In this document: piece by piece, positions 36,943 through 48,192 of the stretch
How positions within the stretch are numbered: the first letter of the stretch is position 1
How the letters are laid out: every line of letters starts with the position of its first letter
NCBI GenBank assembly: GCA_022393335.1
Contig: JAJEKB010020160.1
Span: 140,447-204,446, forward strand
Length of the DNA: 64,000 nucleotides
Direction: 5' to 3'
Source: Macrotrachela quadricornifera
Taxonomy: Eukaryota; Rotifera; Eurotatoria; Philodinida; Philodinidae
Position numbers and translations under genes: made by a program
Notes under the pieces: model-generated
Told to the model about the DNA's origin: nothing
Database searches by the model: none
What the model saw: only the letters and a program-made list of their open reading frames with translations

Positions 36943-37143
36943 ATGTCGTCAAGATTTGTTTATAATGGAACAATAGCAACTGTTCAATCATGGATTATAT
37001 ATTTTGATATTTTATCAGTAGTATTTACTCTGTTAGTCGTTGGATTTGTTATGAATTTTTTTACGAGATATTTTTCTAGATTTAAGATTTCCACTTTGGG
37101 TTTTATACAAACTATCGATGAATATTCAATATCATCAACGTAA
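36943..37143 (+). pseudogene. N-terminal fragment of a rhodopsin-type GPCR
   Basis: A 66-codon frame with a good ATG context encodes YNGTIATVQSWIIYFDILSV, followed by a continuing hydrophobic stretch. That is an N-glycosylation site plus TM1 in the style I associate with bdelloid chemoreceptor-like GPCRs. The conserved TM1-TM2 loop does not follow, and no downstream exon restores it. Could also be an independent small membrane protein. Confidence 0.35.
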
Positions 37144-38310
37144 CTATTTTACGATAAACAAATTTCAAATAAATTTTTCATTTTTAGAAAAACAAAATCA
37201 ATCAAATTGATCTATACTTGTCACATTAATAAGATTATTTGGATTGTTAATTCGATATGTTATTGCGATTTTCAACAGCTTCAAAATATTATTTATTTTG
37301 AAGAGTTTTCTTTCAAATTTTGAGAATTTGTTTATCTATACAGATTTTTATTCTGAACTTACCTGATGATGAACCGTTAAGCAAGATTCGAAATAATTGT
37401 CGTAAGAAGTTTGGAATAATTCTAAAAAAATTCACCCTGACCCTCAAGATAGTATGATGCTATGAATCATACTTTTCTATTTAAACTGACCATTTATTGA
37501 GAATAACTACGATTTTTAAGTTAATATTTGAACCTTTGAATTATTTGAATATGAAATCATTTTTTCGTTTTGAAAATTGTAACTTTTATTCAAAAATTTT
37601 GGTTTAGTATTAATATTTAATGTAGTTTTTCATTCAAAACATATGTCGTATGATGCTTTGAATCATACTTTTCTCTTTAAACTCATCCTCACCCTCACCC
37701 GCAGATCTTTTTCTACTACCTGAAGATTCTCCCTTGAATAAAGAAGAATTCCGGAATGTGGTAATTAATTGTTTAAACTCACACCCTCACCCGCATCCTC
37801 AAGATAGTTTAATCATTTTCTATACTCTTTCAATGTCATTTTATAAAAATTTGCCTCTTTTGAACTAAGAGATTATTCAGGATTCACATTTTATATCAAT
37901 TTAAGAAAGCCAATCAAAAATATATCTAGTCTTCTCAGGTGTCAACTTCCATCTATGCTCATAGTATACATAGAAATTCCTCTATAGCAGAAGCTCCCAG
38001 CTAAGCTGAGCAATGTATTTGACGTATGATAAGTTCCATCATATCTTAAAAACCTTTTGGGGAGTTTCATTGTTTTTTTACAGTGAATTTTAAGGTAAAA
38101 AAGTGGTAAGATCTCATAAATCTGTAAAAACGTCTAAAAACTTTGATAGTTGAAGTTTTCAAAAAAAAAAGATAGGGCATATTAGAAGGCCTAGGGGACT
38201 ATGAGCGCAAACGAAAACTGTTACCTGGTGAAATTTTGTCGTTAGTTCAAAAAAAGCAAACTTTCGTAAGATGCGTAATTTATGATTATCTTTATTCAAA
38301 ATAATAAAAG
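37144..38310. repeat. Intergenic region with direct repeats and CACCCTCACCC tracts
   Basis: The word GTATGATGCT(A/T)TGAATCATAC occurs at about 37450 and 37649, each followed by TTTTCT(A/C)TTTAAACT. Tracts of CCCTCACCC(G/T) lie at about 37434, 37685 and 37783. These tracts resemble those in the 41.5-41.9 kb region. No gene. Confidence 0.5.
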
Positions 38311-40257
38311 TTATTTTAAAAAACATTCATAAACAATCAAATCTTTTTTACTTTGACGAATATTTGCGACATGTAATACACTGAAACAATTAAGTAATAC
38401 TTCATTTTCTCCTTGATATTTTGATTCTGTCGAAATATTTTTTGGTTTATTTATTTTTGTACAATCAGCAGTTATTTCTAATATAACACCTTTTTTGTTC
38501 GTAAATGAATTTGCTACTGCTTTATCCATACTAGTTGATGAGAATGAAGGAAATATAATAGAATCACCAATTCGAAATTTTCGTTGAAATTCGCGAAAAC
38601 TATCTTGATGTTTTAAACATAATCCTCGATAAAGTTTCACATTTTTTTTATTCGCTATTTTGTTTGATGTGTCTGTGTAAACCACCAAAGCATATCGTAA
38701 TGCTTTTATATAATCAGCACTCAGTTGAATTAAATCGTCATCTAAAAGATTAAGAACACCATTGATTATTTTATAGTAATAAGGCGGTTCTTCGGCTGTA
38801 TAGAGAGAAATAATGGATTTTGCTGGTTGACATTGATCTAATGCTTGAAGAAATTGGTTAATAAATTTATATAAATTTTTTAATTTAAAATGAAATGGTA
38901 TTCCTTCAGGATAAATATTTTTCGAAACGATCGTTTGATATAATTGCTCAACTTTAGTTCGATGATACGAATGATCGCGTGTAATCGATGAAAAATTTGT
39001 AATGATAAATCCATCTGATTTCGTTGATAAATAATATTTTATATTAGGTAATTTTAGCCCAATATCTTCTAATGAAAAGCCATTATTTAAGAAATAAATA
39101 TCTCCACGTTCAATTTGTTGAATTTTTTCAATAACATCATCACTTTTATTTGTTACTAATAATAATTTTTTAAATGTTTCTGACCATAATCGATGAGTAT
39201 CTATTTTTAAACAATAGATAATGATACCTTTGATACTCGGATAATCTGCAGTTTCTGATAAAATATATTTACCAGCTGATCCAGATGTGATTAAAATAAT
39301 ATTATTTTTAATATTTGATTGAATGAATTCGATAGCTTCTCCTTCAGCATTAAATTGAACCACTTGATAACTATTTTCGGATGAAAATTCTTGAGATAAT
39401 CTTTGAGCAAAAGATTGATTTTCATCACTTTGAATATTTTTGTCAAACCAAACGATATCAATTTTTGATGGATCATTGTTGGATTGACTTAATCTTTTTA
39501 TAAAAGTGTCAAAATATCGATTCAATCGAACTAATTGTAGAGTCTTTTTACTCGAAACTTGATTAATATTTTCCATTAATTTTTCACTTAATTCCGATAA
39601 TTTATTTCGAAATACTACTTCACTTACAGCACCTCCAACAACAAGGCCGACACCAAGTGTTGCACCTCCGACTGCAGCTGAGCTCGTTAATGCACCTATT
39701 ATTGTAGCTATAATAGGCAAAAGACCGAAAGCTCCAAATATAGATCCTAATAAAACTAACAAAGACATATTGCTAAGTAGTTTGTCAATTTCATTTAATA
39801 ATTTTTCAACATATCCTCGCACAAGATTTTTATCGAGAGTTGTTTCCAACTTTTCTAATGCATCGTGAAGAATTCCTTTGACTTGATCTTTTTTATTTTG
39901 AATATCGCTCAAGATAGCTTTGATCACCCGATCATAATCATCTTCAATTGATCTAATTTTTGTTTTCAATTCTATTATTTGATATAAATTCGAATGATAC
40001 CACGCATGACGGGCACGAAGATCTTCAACTGCACGTTTTGTTGAACGTAAACCTTCTAATGATTTGTCAAAAAGTCGAACCAATAAACTTTCCAATTCTG
40101 CGTGTTGATCTTCAATCAAATTCACCACTTCATCAGTGATCTAGACGAAAAAAATACAGTATTAGTCGATATTTAAGTCGACCATTAGACAAGTTAAGAA
40201 AAGCCATTTCAAGTCAGTAAATAAAATCAAAGTTGACAAAACGCAGCTTACCGACAT
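38311..40257 (-). CDS. Multidomain protein: membrane-active N-terminal region, Rossmann-like middle, arginine ADP-ribosyltransferase C-terminal domain
   Basis: Exon 1 is only ATG TCG (40257-40252, donor GTAAGC); exon 2 runs 40140-38311 from acceptor CTAG. The joined protein is 611 aa. Residues 7-125 are helical/coiled coil. Residues 128-178 are a long hydrophobic, glycine-rich stretch (GGATLGVGLVVGG) like a membrane hairpin or glycine zipper. Residues about 229-345 are alternating strands and helices (IDIVWFD, IILITSGSAGKYIL, GIIIYCL). Residues about 445-605 match the R-S-E class ART fold: LYRG (Arg507), SFSSTS (534-539) and the catalytic E-x-E (Glu580, Glu582). All three catalytic elements are present, so it should transfer ADP-ribose from NAD+ to protein arginine. 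There is no signal peptide. Partner and trigger are unknown; the layout suggests a membrane-tethered or pore-coupled effector, which is inference. Confidence 0.8.
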
Positions 40258-40352
40258 GTTTTTGATTATTGAAAAAGTAAAACAAAAACAACCACTATCT
40301 CTTTGAATAGTTTTCAAAATTTGTAAATGTTATAAAATCGTGGTCGAAGACT

Positions 40353-40360
40353 CTTTTATA
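40353..40360 (-). promoter_or_regulatory. TATA box of the ADP-ribosyltransferase gene
   Basis: TATAAAAG on the minus strand, 96-103 nt before the start codon, in otherwise mixed sequence. Position fits a short 5' leader. No experimental start is known. Confidence 0.4.
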
Positions 40361-40554
40361 CAATATCACTACTTGGATTATTCCAAAAGCAGTAAAAGTG
40401 ACTCATTGATAACATATACCAATTTTAAGTGAATATTCTTTTTATATGTAGTAACATTCAAAATATTTATCTTTCTTTATCAGTGGTCTAATATCATGTT
40501 GGAAAAAAGAACGAAAAGAAAAAGAGAATGAAAATATCTCGACGAGTAAATATG

Positions 40555-40650
40555 CAGCATGAGGGTGTGTGAGGACGAGGGGTGTGCGGGTGAGGGTGAG
40601 AGTGTGTGCGAAAGGGTAGGTGTGAGTGGCTATCTTGAGGGTAAGGGTGA
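40555..40650. repeat. G-rich tract (TGAGGGTGTG-type)
   Basis: G-rich on the plus strand, with TGAGGG, GAGGGGTGTGCGGG and GTGAGGGTGAG words. It mirrors the C-rich CCCTCACCC array at 41570-41890. Several G-runs close together could form quadruplexes. Confidence 0.55.
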
Positions 40651-40814
40651 GTGGAAATTGGCCGTTCCACGACAAACGGTTGTTTCTGAATTTGCCTGAA
40701 CACGTCATTAGGGAGGGATGTCATAATCTCCGAAGGACGGGCATTGAGATTTATAGCATAGGTACTATAATACTAAAAAAAAATATACCAACACACATAC
40801 CCACTAAATGACAT

Positions 40815-41948
40815 GTGAGATTTTTGAGTGCTTTTGGTGCAATGCGATGAATGCTCCAAAAGTATACACATCCTATGATATTTGAGATTTTTGAGGATTT
40901 TGGGATAATGAGACGGATCATCGAAGTGAGTATTTGCCGTATTACACAAGAAAAATGTGGAGACTTGATTATGGTGGTTAATGTATGTATCGCAGGGATA
41001 TGCCGTTTGAGTTAAAACTTTTCTTTATCCACATTTAATTGGTAGTTTTCACCTTTCTGACATGGCTTGTCGATTATGAGTTAGCTTAGTGTAGTTTGAA
41101 ACGACCAGCTGAGGGACGGAGGTATCAGGTTTCTAATACGACTTACTCTACGTAGTAGTAGATAAATGGTGAAGGTTTTCAGGCAATGATAGACAGTCAA
41201 TTTTAATAATGTATGTGTATTAGTGCTTTATAGAGAAAGTATGATTTATGAATATGCTTACCACTCATCTGGTGTGAGGAAGCTGTGGTTAGTGTTACGT
41301 CTTACACTCTATTCGTGAAATACTGAGGTGAATGACCGATTGGATAGATTTTTGATTTTTTAGTGTTAGTATAAGAACGACTAGTTTGCGTTGTGGAATT
41401 ATTGTAGAACGAAGGTTACAGCTCATGATTTCATTTTCAGAAATGCCCTCAATGTGTAGAACTAATTTTATCCATCACTTTCGCATTCGAGACAACAGGC
41501 CGCGTACTTTGTTTGTATAACGTTCGATTCAGAACTAAACTCACCTTCACCCTCATTCTACGGGATGTCGTGGAAACATTAATGCCCTCACCCTCATGCT
41601 GTGTGATATCATGAAAAGATTTCTGCCCTCACCCTCATACTGTGCGATATCATAAAAACCTTTCTGCCCGCACCCTGATGCTGTGCGATATCATACAGAG
41701 AATAATGCCCTCACCCTGCTGTTTTGCGATACCATGAAAAGATTTCTGCCCTAACCCTCATGCTGTGCAATATCATGGAAAGCTTGATGCCCTCACCCGC
41801 CCTCACATCCACCCCCTCACCCACCCTCACGCTCACCCACCCTCACATCCACCCCCTCACCCTCACGCTCACCCACCCTCAACTTTTTTGATGCCTATAA
41901 TATTTTGGAGCAATTACCCCATTGCACCAAAAGCACTCAAAAATCTCA
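40815..41948. mobile_element. Element bounded by 47-bp inverted repeats, with CCCTCA tandem array
   Basis: TGAGATTTTTGAGTGCTTTT (40815) and its continuation GGTGCAATG...GCTCCAAAA recur inverted at 41902-41948. Outside them, GATGTCA(T/C)AATC occurs inverted near 40718 and 42050, so the true element may be larger (about 40710-42060). Inside, 41570-41800 has about five copies of a 42-60 bp unit with GCCCTCACCCTCATGCTGTG and GATATCATGAAAAGATTTC, then a pure C-rich tract to 41890. No coding frame. Confidence 0.55.
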
Positions 41949-42275
41949 GCTATACGAATATATTGCGAAGTATAAGGTAATGAGGTGGTTCCTCTTCAGG
42001 ATATCTTGACGCGTAGCATGTCGTTACCCAGCGTATTGGGATTGTGACATCTCTGTCATTAGGTGGATTAGTAGATATTATAATAGTCATTCATAAAATT
42101 TAAAATATAAGAATAGTTTGAATTCGAAAATATTACAATAATCTATATTACAATTTGCACATTGATTTTCAAAATAATAGAATTAACAATATATAATCTA
42201 CTAGCGGTAGTATCCAGTGTTGCTCGAAGAACCTCCACACTAAAGACCTATCCTGTCAGAAAATGCAGCAGTGGG

Positions 42276-42834
42276 CAGATTTCCAAAAAAGTAAATTTCC
42301 AAAATTACTGAAATTTCTTCTAATTTTTGCAGTAGAGAGCCTCAAATGTACGCTTATTCTAACATATGTATACCGTATGAACATGGAAATTTCCTAGTAA
42401 TCACCGAAATTTCTTGGTAATTACTGAAATTACTAAAATTTCTTCTATTCTCTGGGGTAGGGATCCTGAAATCGAGGCTTTTTTTATCCTATCTATACCG
42501 TATAAACATGGAAATTATAGAAATTTCCTAGTAATTACCGAAATTTTCTGGTAACTACGGAAATTACTGAAATTTCTTTTATTTTCTGAGGTAGAGATCC
42601 TTGAACAGATTGTTTTTTTGTTTATGTGCATACGACATAATTATGAAAATTTCCTAGTAATTTCCATAGTTTCTTGATAATTTGTTTTGTGATACATTTG
42701 TGGTTTGTGAAAGAGCGGGATATTTCGAAATATTCGGCGTAATTTCTTTCGTTCAATGTTAAGTATAGAAATTTCTTCTCAGAGGGATTTATGCCTTTTA
42801 TTAGCATATGGAAATTTCCTTTTTTGGAAATCTG
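42276..42834. mobile_element. Non-autonomous element with tandem GAAATTTC-rich units
   Basis: Left CAGATTTCCAAAAAAGTAAA (42276) and right inverted CAGATTTCCAAAAAAGGAAA (42834 leftwards), both followed by TTTCC. The interior is three to four diverged units of about 125 bp with ACATGGAAATT, CCTAGTAAT and CCGAAATTTCT. Confidence 0.6.
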
Positions 42835-43587
42835 AACATACCTCATTTTTGAACCAAAAGAACAAAAAATTATATTGTCACATTGAGAATAGGATCAGAT
42901 AAACTACGACGTCGGAGATAACACTAATTTCAGGAAGTTTATGCTGTGGTTTTAAAGAGCATCAACGATAAATTTTATACTAAATTAAAGCCTATCGAAA
43001 ATAGAATTTATTATTACTAAATAGTAAAAGTTATCATAACTTTTCAGTATCGAATAGAGAAAATTTCTAGAATTTTACATCACACTGATATAGATAAAAT
43101 CTTTCTATGAGACAGTTGAGACTACATTAAAATTAAAATGTTGAATATCAGAAAATAATATTTACATTTTAATGATTGAAGAATATAATCTGTAATCATT
43201 ATCAAGAACAGTAATGTTCTCTACAGAAATAAGATTCAAGGCATACGAGCACATAAGAGTTTCGCATAGTCCAATGCTTGCTGTCATGTTTAACAAAACA
43301 TTTGAAATATGTTGTTTCAGAGTTTTCGTGATAACGATTATATTTCGTCTATGACAGTATGATTTTTAACCTCATTTTTATTCTTATTCCCGTATTTACA
43401 ATTTAGAGGTCGTTTATTTTCTGATATTCATCATTTTAAACTTACTCTAGTTTGAAGTGTCTTAGAGCAAAAATTATTCTATCCTGATATGTTGTAAAAT
43501 TTTAGAAATTTTCTTTTTTTGATACTGAAAACTTATCTTTACCTTTACTATTTAGTTGTAATGAATCCCATATTTGACGCGCTTTAA

Positions 43588-44497
43588 GGGGGGCCCCCCC
43601 CTCACCACCGAACTTTGTTATTTCTCATCCGATTTCAACGAAAATTTCAGAGAATGTTAGTCTTGGCTAGAGGAGACTGTGGTTAAAATATCTCCTCAAA
43701 TCTCTGAGAAACGAATGAGTTACAGTCAATTTATTGGTCAAAAGTACCCTCCACGCGGGCAAGGTTTTCGATATAAAAATATTAGCTAATCATGTCGGGG
43801 TGGTTTTTAAATTGTAGAGTGGCCTTAGGGCCAGATCCTCACGATCTCTGATTTTCGAATTTCCCTTTGTTTGATTTTTAAAAACACTTTGTCGCAAAAT
43901 GTTCAAATTCAAAGCGCTCATCAAAATGATATATCTAAGTTTTTTATTTCAGCAAAAGAGAAATTCAAAAATCGGAGAACGTGAGGATCTAGCCCTAACT
44001 GTCCTCTATTCAACAAAAAAAAATTATCCTTTCTTTATTGAGTCGTTATTGAGAAATCCTTGCCCGCGTAAACGGTATGGTCGAAAAAATTGATTTTGAG
44101 AAAAACGCAAAAGAAGTTTTAGAAATGGATTTTTACAGCCAAATCCCGAAAAGCATGTTTACATGGTATATTTTCAATATATGTCAATGGACTTTTTGAA
44201 AGCGCGTAACAAGCGAATAAGCTAACGCCATCTATCATACTTGATATAAAAAAATGTTATATGCAATGCGGTTATATGGAACAACAAGCAGTTTTTCAAA
44301 ACGTGAGAACCATAAAAATTTCTAGGAAAACAGAGTAGTAGGGTAGAAATTTTTTTTGATAAGTCTTTTGAAACCTAGCCATTTTTCGAAAAACCATACA
44401 TATTCTGAAAGAGGAAATTTCGGCGCATCTTCCTAAACTAAAAATTCAATATTGAGTTATTTTCGAAAAAAACATTTTTCTGAGGGGGGGGCCCCCC
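43588..44497. mobile_element. TTAA-flanked foldback element (piggyBac-like MITE)
   Basis: TTAA at 43584-43587 and again at 44498-44501 flanks 910 bp. The ends are exact inverted repeats of 17 bp: GGGGGGCCCCCCCCTCA on the left, the same inverted on the right. Further in, GATCCTCACG(A/T)TCTC and AGGGC(C/T)AGATC occur inverted, so most of the element folds back. TTAA duplication is the hallmark of piggyBac-type insertion, and no transposase is encoded. Confidence 0.7.
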
Positions 44498-45340
44498 TTA
44501 ATATGATATAAAATTTGTTGTTGATGCTATTTGAAATGACAGGATAACTATTCTTGAATAATATTACTTCCAACTCGATATGTTCATCAATTAAGCAACC
44601 TTAAACAAAACAAGTAGCGCTCCTCCTACGGATTCGCTGTCCCTTTTCTGAAAGAAAATTCAGTGTGATTATCATTCAAAAAAGTTTTCTTTTGGATCAT
44701 CTGATATCTTTATCCTTTTGATTGCATGAAAGCTACGAAATAAAATATTTACTCTAGCGATCATCGTTTTATAGAAATATCCCTATATAGATTCATATAT
44801 AAACGACAAGGAAATCTCAAAATCGAGTTTATTGTCTTCGTGTGAGATTGATCATGTCTAATACGGATATCTGACCATATTCACTGGTTTGGGACGTCAT
44901 ATTCTCTAATCCTAAACTCTGACTTGTTTCAACAAAACGAAGAGACAAACATTCATGTCTTTTTAAGTGCAATATTTATCACTATACGACTGTTTTCTTA
45001 AGAAAACGGAATTAGATACGACTCAGATGTTACAGTTTGTTCATCAAGTTCAATAGCATGACCAGGTGACGATTACTTCAAACCACAATTCCGTGAAAAA
45101 ATATCTTTTTTCAAACTTGAGAATTCTGGACAGCTTAAAGTTTTAGGACGACACGAATTCATATCTATTTCTGCTTACGCTACAATAAGCAAATAACACT
45201 ATTAGTATTCCCAACTCCTTTACTGAATATACTCTGTTACATAAAATGTCTAATAAAGAATTATTTTTGCTCAAGAATCGAGTTATTTGAGAATCTATTT
45301 AGACATTTCAAATCTCACTTAATGCACTTATGATAAAGTT

Positions 45341-45736
45341 TTTAAATCAACGACTAGTCGTTCGTCGGCCTCCCTCTGGTCGGCCACTCACGACTAGCCG
45401 TTTCCATGTACGCTTTGTTTTTCTGTCTGTCATCTGTCATATTAGGATGCTCATGCGCACAAAAGTAGCTTACTCGTAGCATATCGATACGCAATCCGAA
45501 ACTTCCAACACCCCGATAACATTGTGTAGTTTTCATCAGTTTTCAATTTCTTTCTTATTTTTACAAAATTCTATTTTACCGGATTCGTTATCAAACAAGA
45601 TTAATTAGGTTCTTGAAAAATCCACTTTAATTACTTGAGACTTATTTCAAAACTATGCTTTGAAATAACGTTTTAAGTCAACGTCTAGTCGTTCGTCGGC
45701 CTCCCGCCGGTCGGCCACTCACGACTAGCCGTTTGC
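45341..45736. repeat. Pair of GC-rich hairpin repeats, about 67 bp each
   Basis: Copies at 45341-45407 and 45669-45736 share CTAGTCGTTCGTCGGCCTCC and GTCGGCCACTCACGACTAGC with few differences. Each copy can fold (CTAGTCGT...GGCC against GGCC...ACGACTAG). Their base composition stands out strongly from the AT-rich surroundings, and 262 bp lie between them. Confidence 0.65.
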
Positions 45737-46744
45737 ATATTTAACGCCACTATATCGATCGATATTAGTTCAGCTTTGAAGTTAATGGATGCATCTCGTC
45801 TAAATTCTTCTCAGTATGCTTGTCATTTGTGAGTACGCTGGTTAAGAAGAAACTAAAAAAGAACTATTTAAGAATTGCTACAATAGAGTACAACATATTG
45901 TGGTCTAGGAAAGAGTTTCCTCTATTTTGGAATATAATTTTACGATTAATATCTATGAAGACTGAACAACAGAACTTCAAACAGTCGCTTCATTTTTTAC
46001 ATGTTTTTCTGCAAATCTCACTCAAAGATCTAAAATATAACAATCAATAAAGAAAACTGTTTACATTAGAATCAATATCAAACATAGATTCACGACCCTT
46101 GAATATCCGTGAGTCAAGCTTGAAACAACAAACAGTTCATCAAAGAAAGGTAAGAAATAGATCGCAAACATTTTTACTGACTTTGAATTCGTAATTTCCG
46201 TGGTCGATAACGATAAGTCAACTTTTATTAGAAACGATGATTTACTAATTTATCATTATTTAATACCTACCACTATTGAAAAACTAACTCAAGATTTTGA
46301 TTCCTCATATTCAATTGTCTCTAGTGGAGTTTTACTGGGGACAGTTTATATTATTTCTTATTAATTATTTGACAAACCAACTCAGTTTTCATTTATTGAT
46401 GTTTCACCATCTTGGATCAAACTTCTTAAGAAAAAAAGTAACACTAATTACTAGTTGTTTGGTAACTTATTACTGACGACAAATTTGACTCCATATGCGA
46501 ATTCTTTACCCTCCATTACCCTTCATATAGTTTTCACCTAGAATATCATAAGCTTTTGATATTAATCTAACTAATAACATTTTCAGATTCGCTTCGATAC
46601 AGAAAGATAGAGAGAAACTTTAGAAGAGAGCATACCTGTATAACTACAAACTTATTTTATGCTATATGACCTCACCTCGAATTCACGAGACAAATCGTTA
46701 TTTCGTAAAAAAGCCTTCCTTTAGTAAAAAAAATATTTAAAAAA

Positions 46745-48150
46745 TTCAAAAATTAATGGTACCATTCGATTCCTCCATCCCGAAAACTTTTACGAAAACG
46801 TTAAGATTCAATTTTTTCAAAGTTGCGATTTCGTGTTGGTTTATCTGAGAACATGTTTTTTTTGACTCTTGAACTGGCAGACACAAATAAACGCATTTCA
46901 CTTTTTCCCCAATCACTCTCTCTTCAGTCGAAGAAATAATAAATCTACAAACTTTTGAAACTTAATCACACTAGTTCATTGCTCGCTCTTCAAAGTACTT
47001 TGGTCAAATTCTATAAAAAAAAGTAATTATTTTTCGTAAAAAAAATTATTGTTACAAGATCATAAAGAACTAATAGTACCATTGAATTCCTCGACCCCAA
47101 AAACCCTTTGGAAACATTTTTAGGAACTGTTACGTTTTATTATTATCGAGATAATCGTTGCTGATTTCTGATTGGTTAGGACAGACAGACAGACAAACTT
47201 TATGGAATTGACGGTCGTATAACCCTTTCTCTCAGAAAAGGGAATAACTAACTGAATAAACAAATAAAATAGTATTTCAGAATTATTCACTCCTTTAGAT
47301 TATCATATGGCAGAAAACATGGTTTCAATAATAAAAAAAATTTCTTTTTTTATTATTTTTTCTCTACAACCAATAAACATCTTTGATTCTCTTAAAAGAT
47401 GCACAAAATTCATTGAATTAAATATATAAACCATAGAATTCTAACTGAAACATTATTTTGACAAGTAACGCTTGTCTGAAGACTCGCTCAGCTCTTTCCC
47501 GTAGAAATCGTGTTTTGTAAATTATCGTCAAGCTATTCATTTATAAAATTTTAAAAAATCGAAGTCAGATTCAAGTTCCTGGACATTAACGGTCGTTGAC
47601 CAAACTTCATAAAAAACAAATGCTTTTTGTTAAAAATTTGTTGTTTGTTTAAAAAATTGATCGTCAAAAAATTTTTATGCAACTGACTTCAGATTTGAAT
47701 CTCTCGTCTTTGATTACCCTTCGGTCAACCCTTATAAGAAAAATTTTTTTGCAAAAAAAGTGATCCTTTGTGTAAAAAAATGAATCCAAAAAAAATTTTC
47801 GAAAAACTAACACCAGATTCGGATTCGTCGACCCCGATTACCCTTCGGTCAACCCTTATAAAAAAAAATTTTTCTGCAAAAAAAGTGATCCTTTGTGTAA
47901 AAAAATAAATCCAAAAAAAATTTTCGAAAAACTAACATCAGATTCGAGTTCCTCGACCCCGATTACCCTAGAGTCAGCTGTTTTTCAATCAAAGTATAAA
48001 GAATTGTGAAAGATAAAATTTTGCTGCAACCTGATTGGATTAGACAAACAAACGAACAAACGAAAACGAACAAACGAACAAACAAACTTTAAGCATTTTT
48101 AGCCACCGGATTAAACGGTTTATAACCCCTTCTTTCAGAAAAAGGAATAA
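46745..48150. repeat. Cluster of diverged direct repeats, retro/SINE-like tails
   Basis: Units with CCTCGACCCCGATTACCC, CGGTCAACCCTTATAA and GTGATCCTTTGTGTAAAAAA repeat about every 120 bp between 47690 and 48000. The tail GACAGACAGACAGACAAAC followed by CGTATAACCC and TTTCAGAAAA-GGGAATAA occurs at 47187-47250 and in variant form at 48035-48150. This suggests two neighbouring copies of one repeat family. No coding frame recognised. The surrounding 44502-48192 holds no gene I can support. Confidence 0.45.
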
Positions 48151-48192
48151 TGTTCGATCTTTATTAGTAACTGAACATCGTCCTTTTCCACA

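Noticed and set aside
39291..39476. 61-codon frame inside the ADP-ribosyltransferase gene
   Set aside because: Alternative-frame shadow of the long real reading frame.
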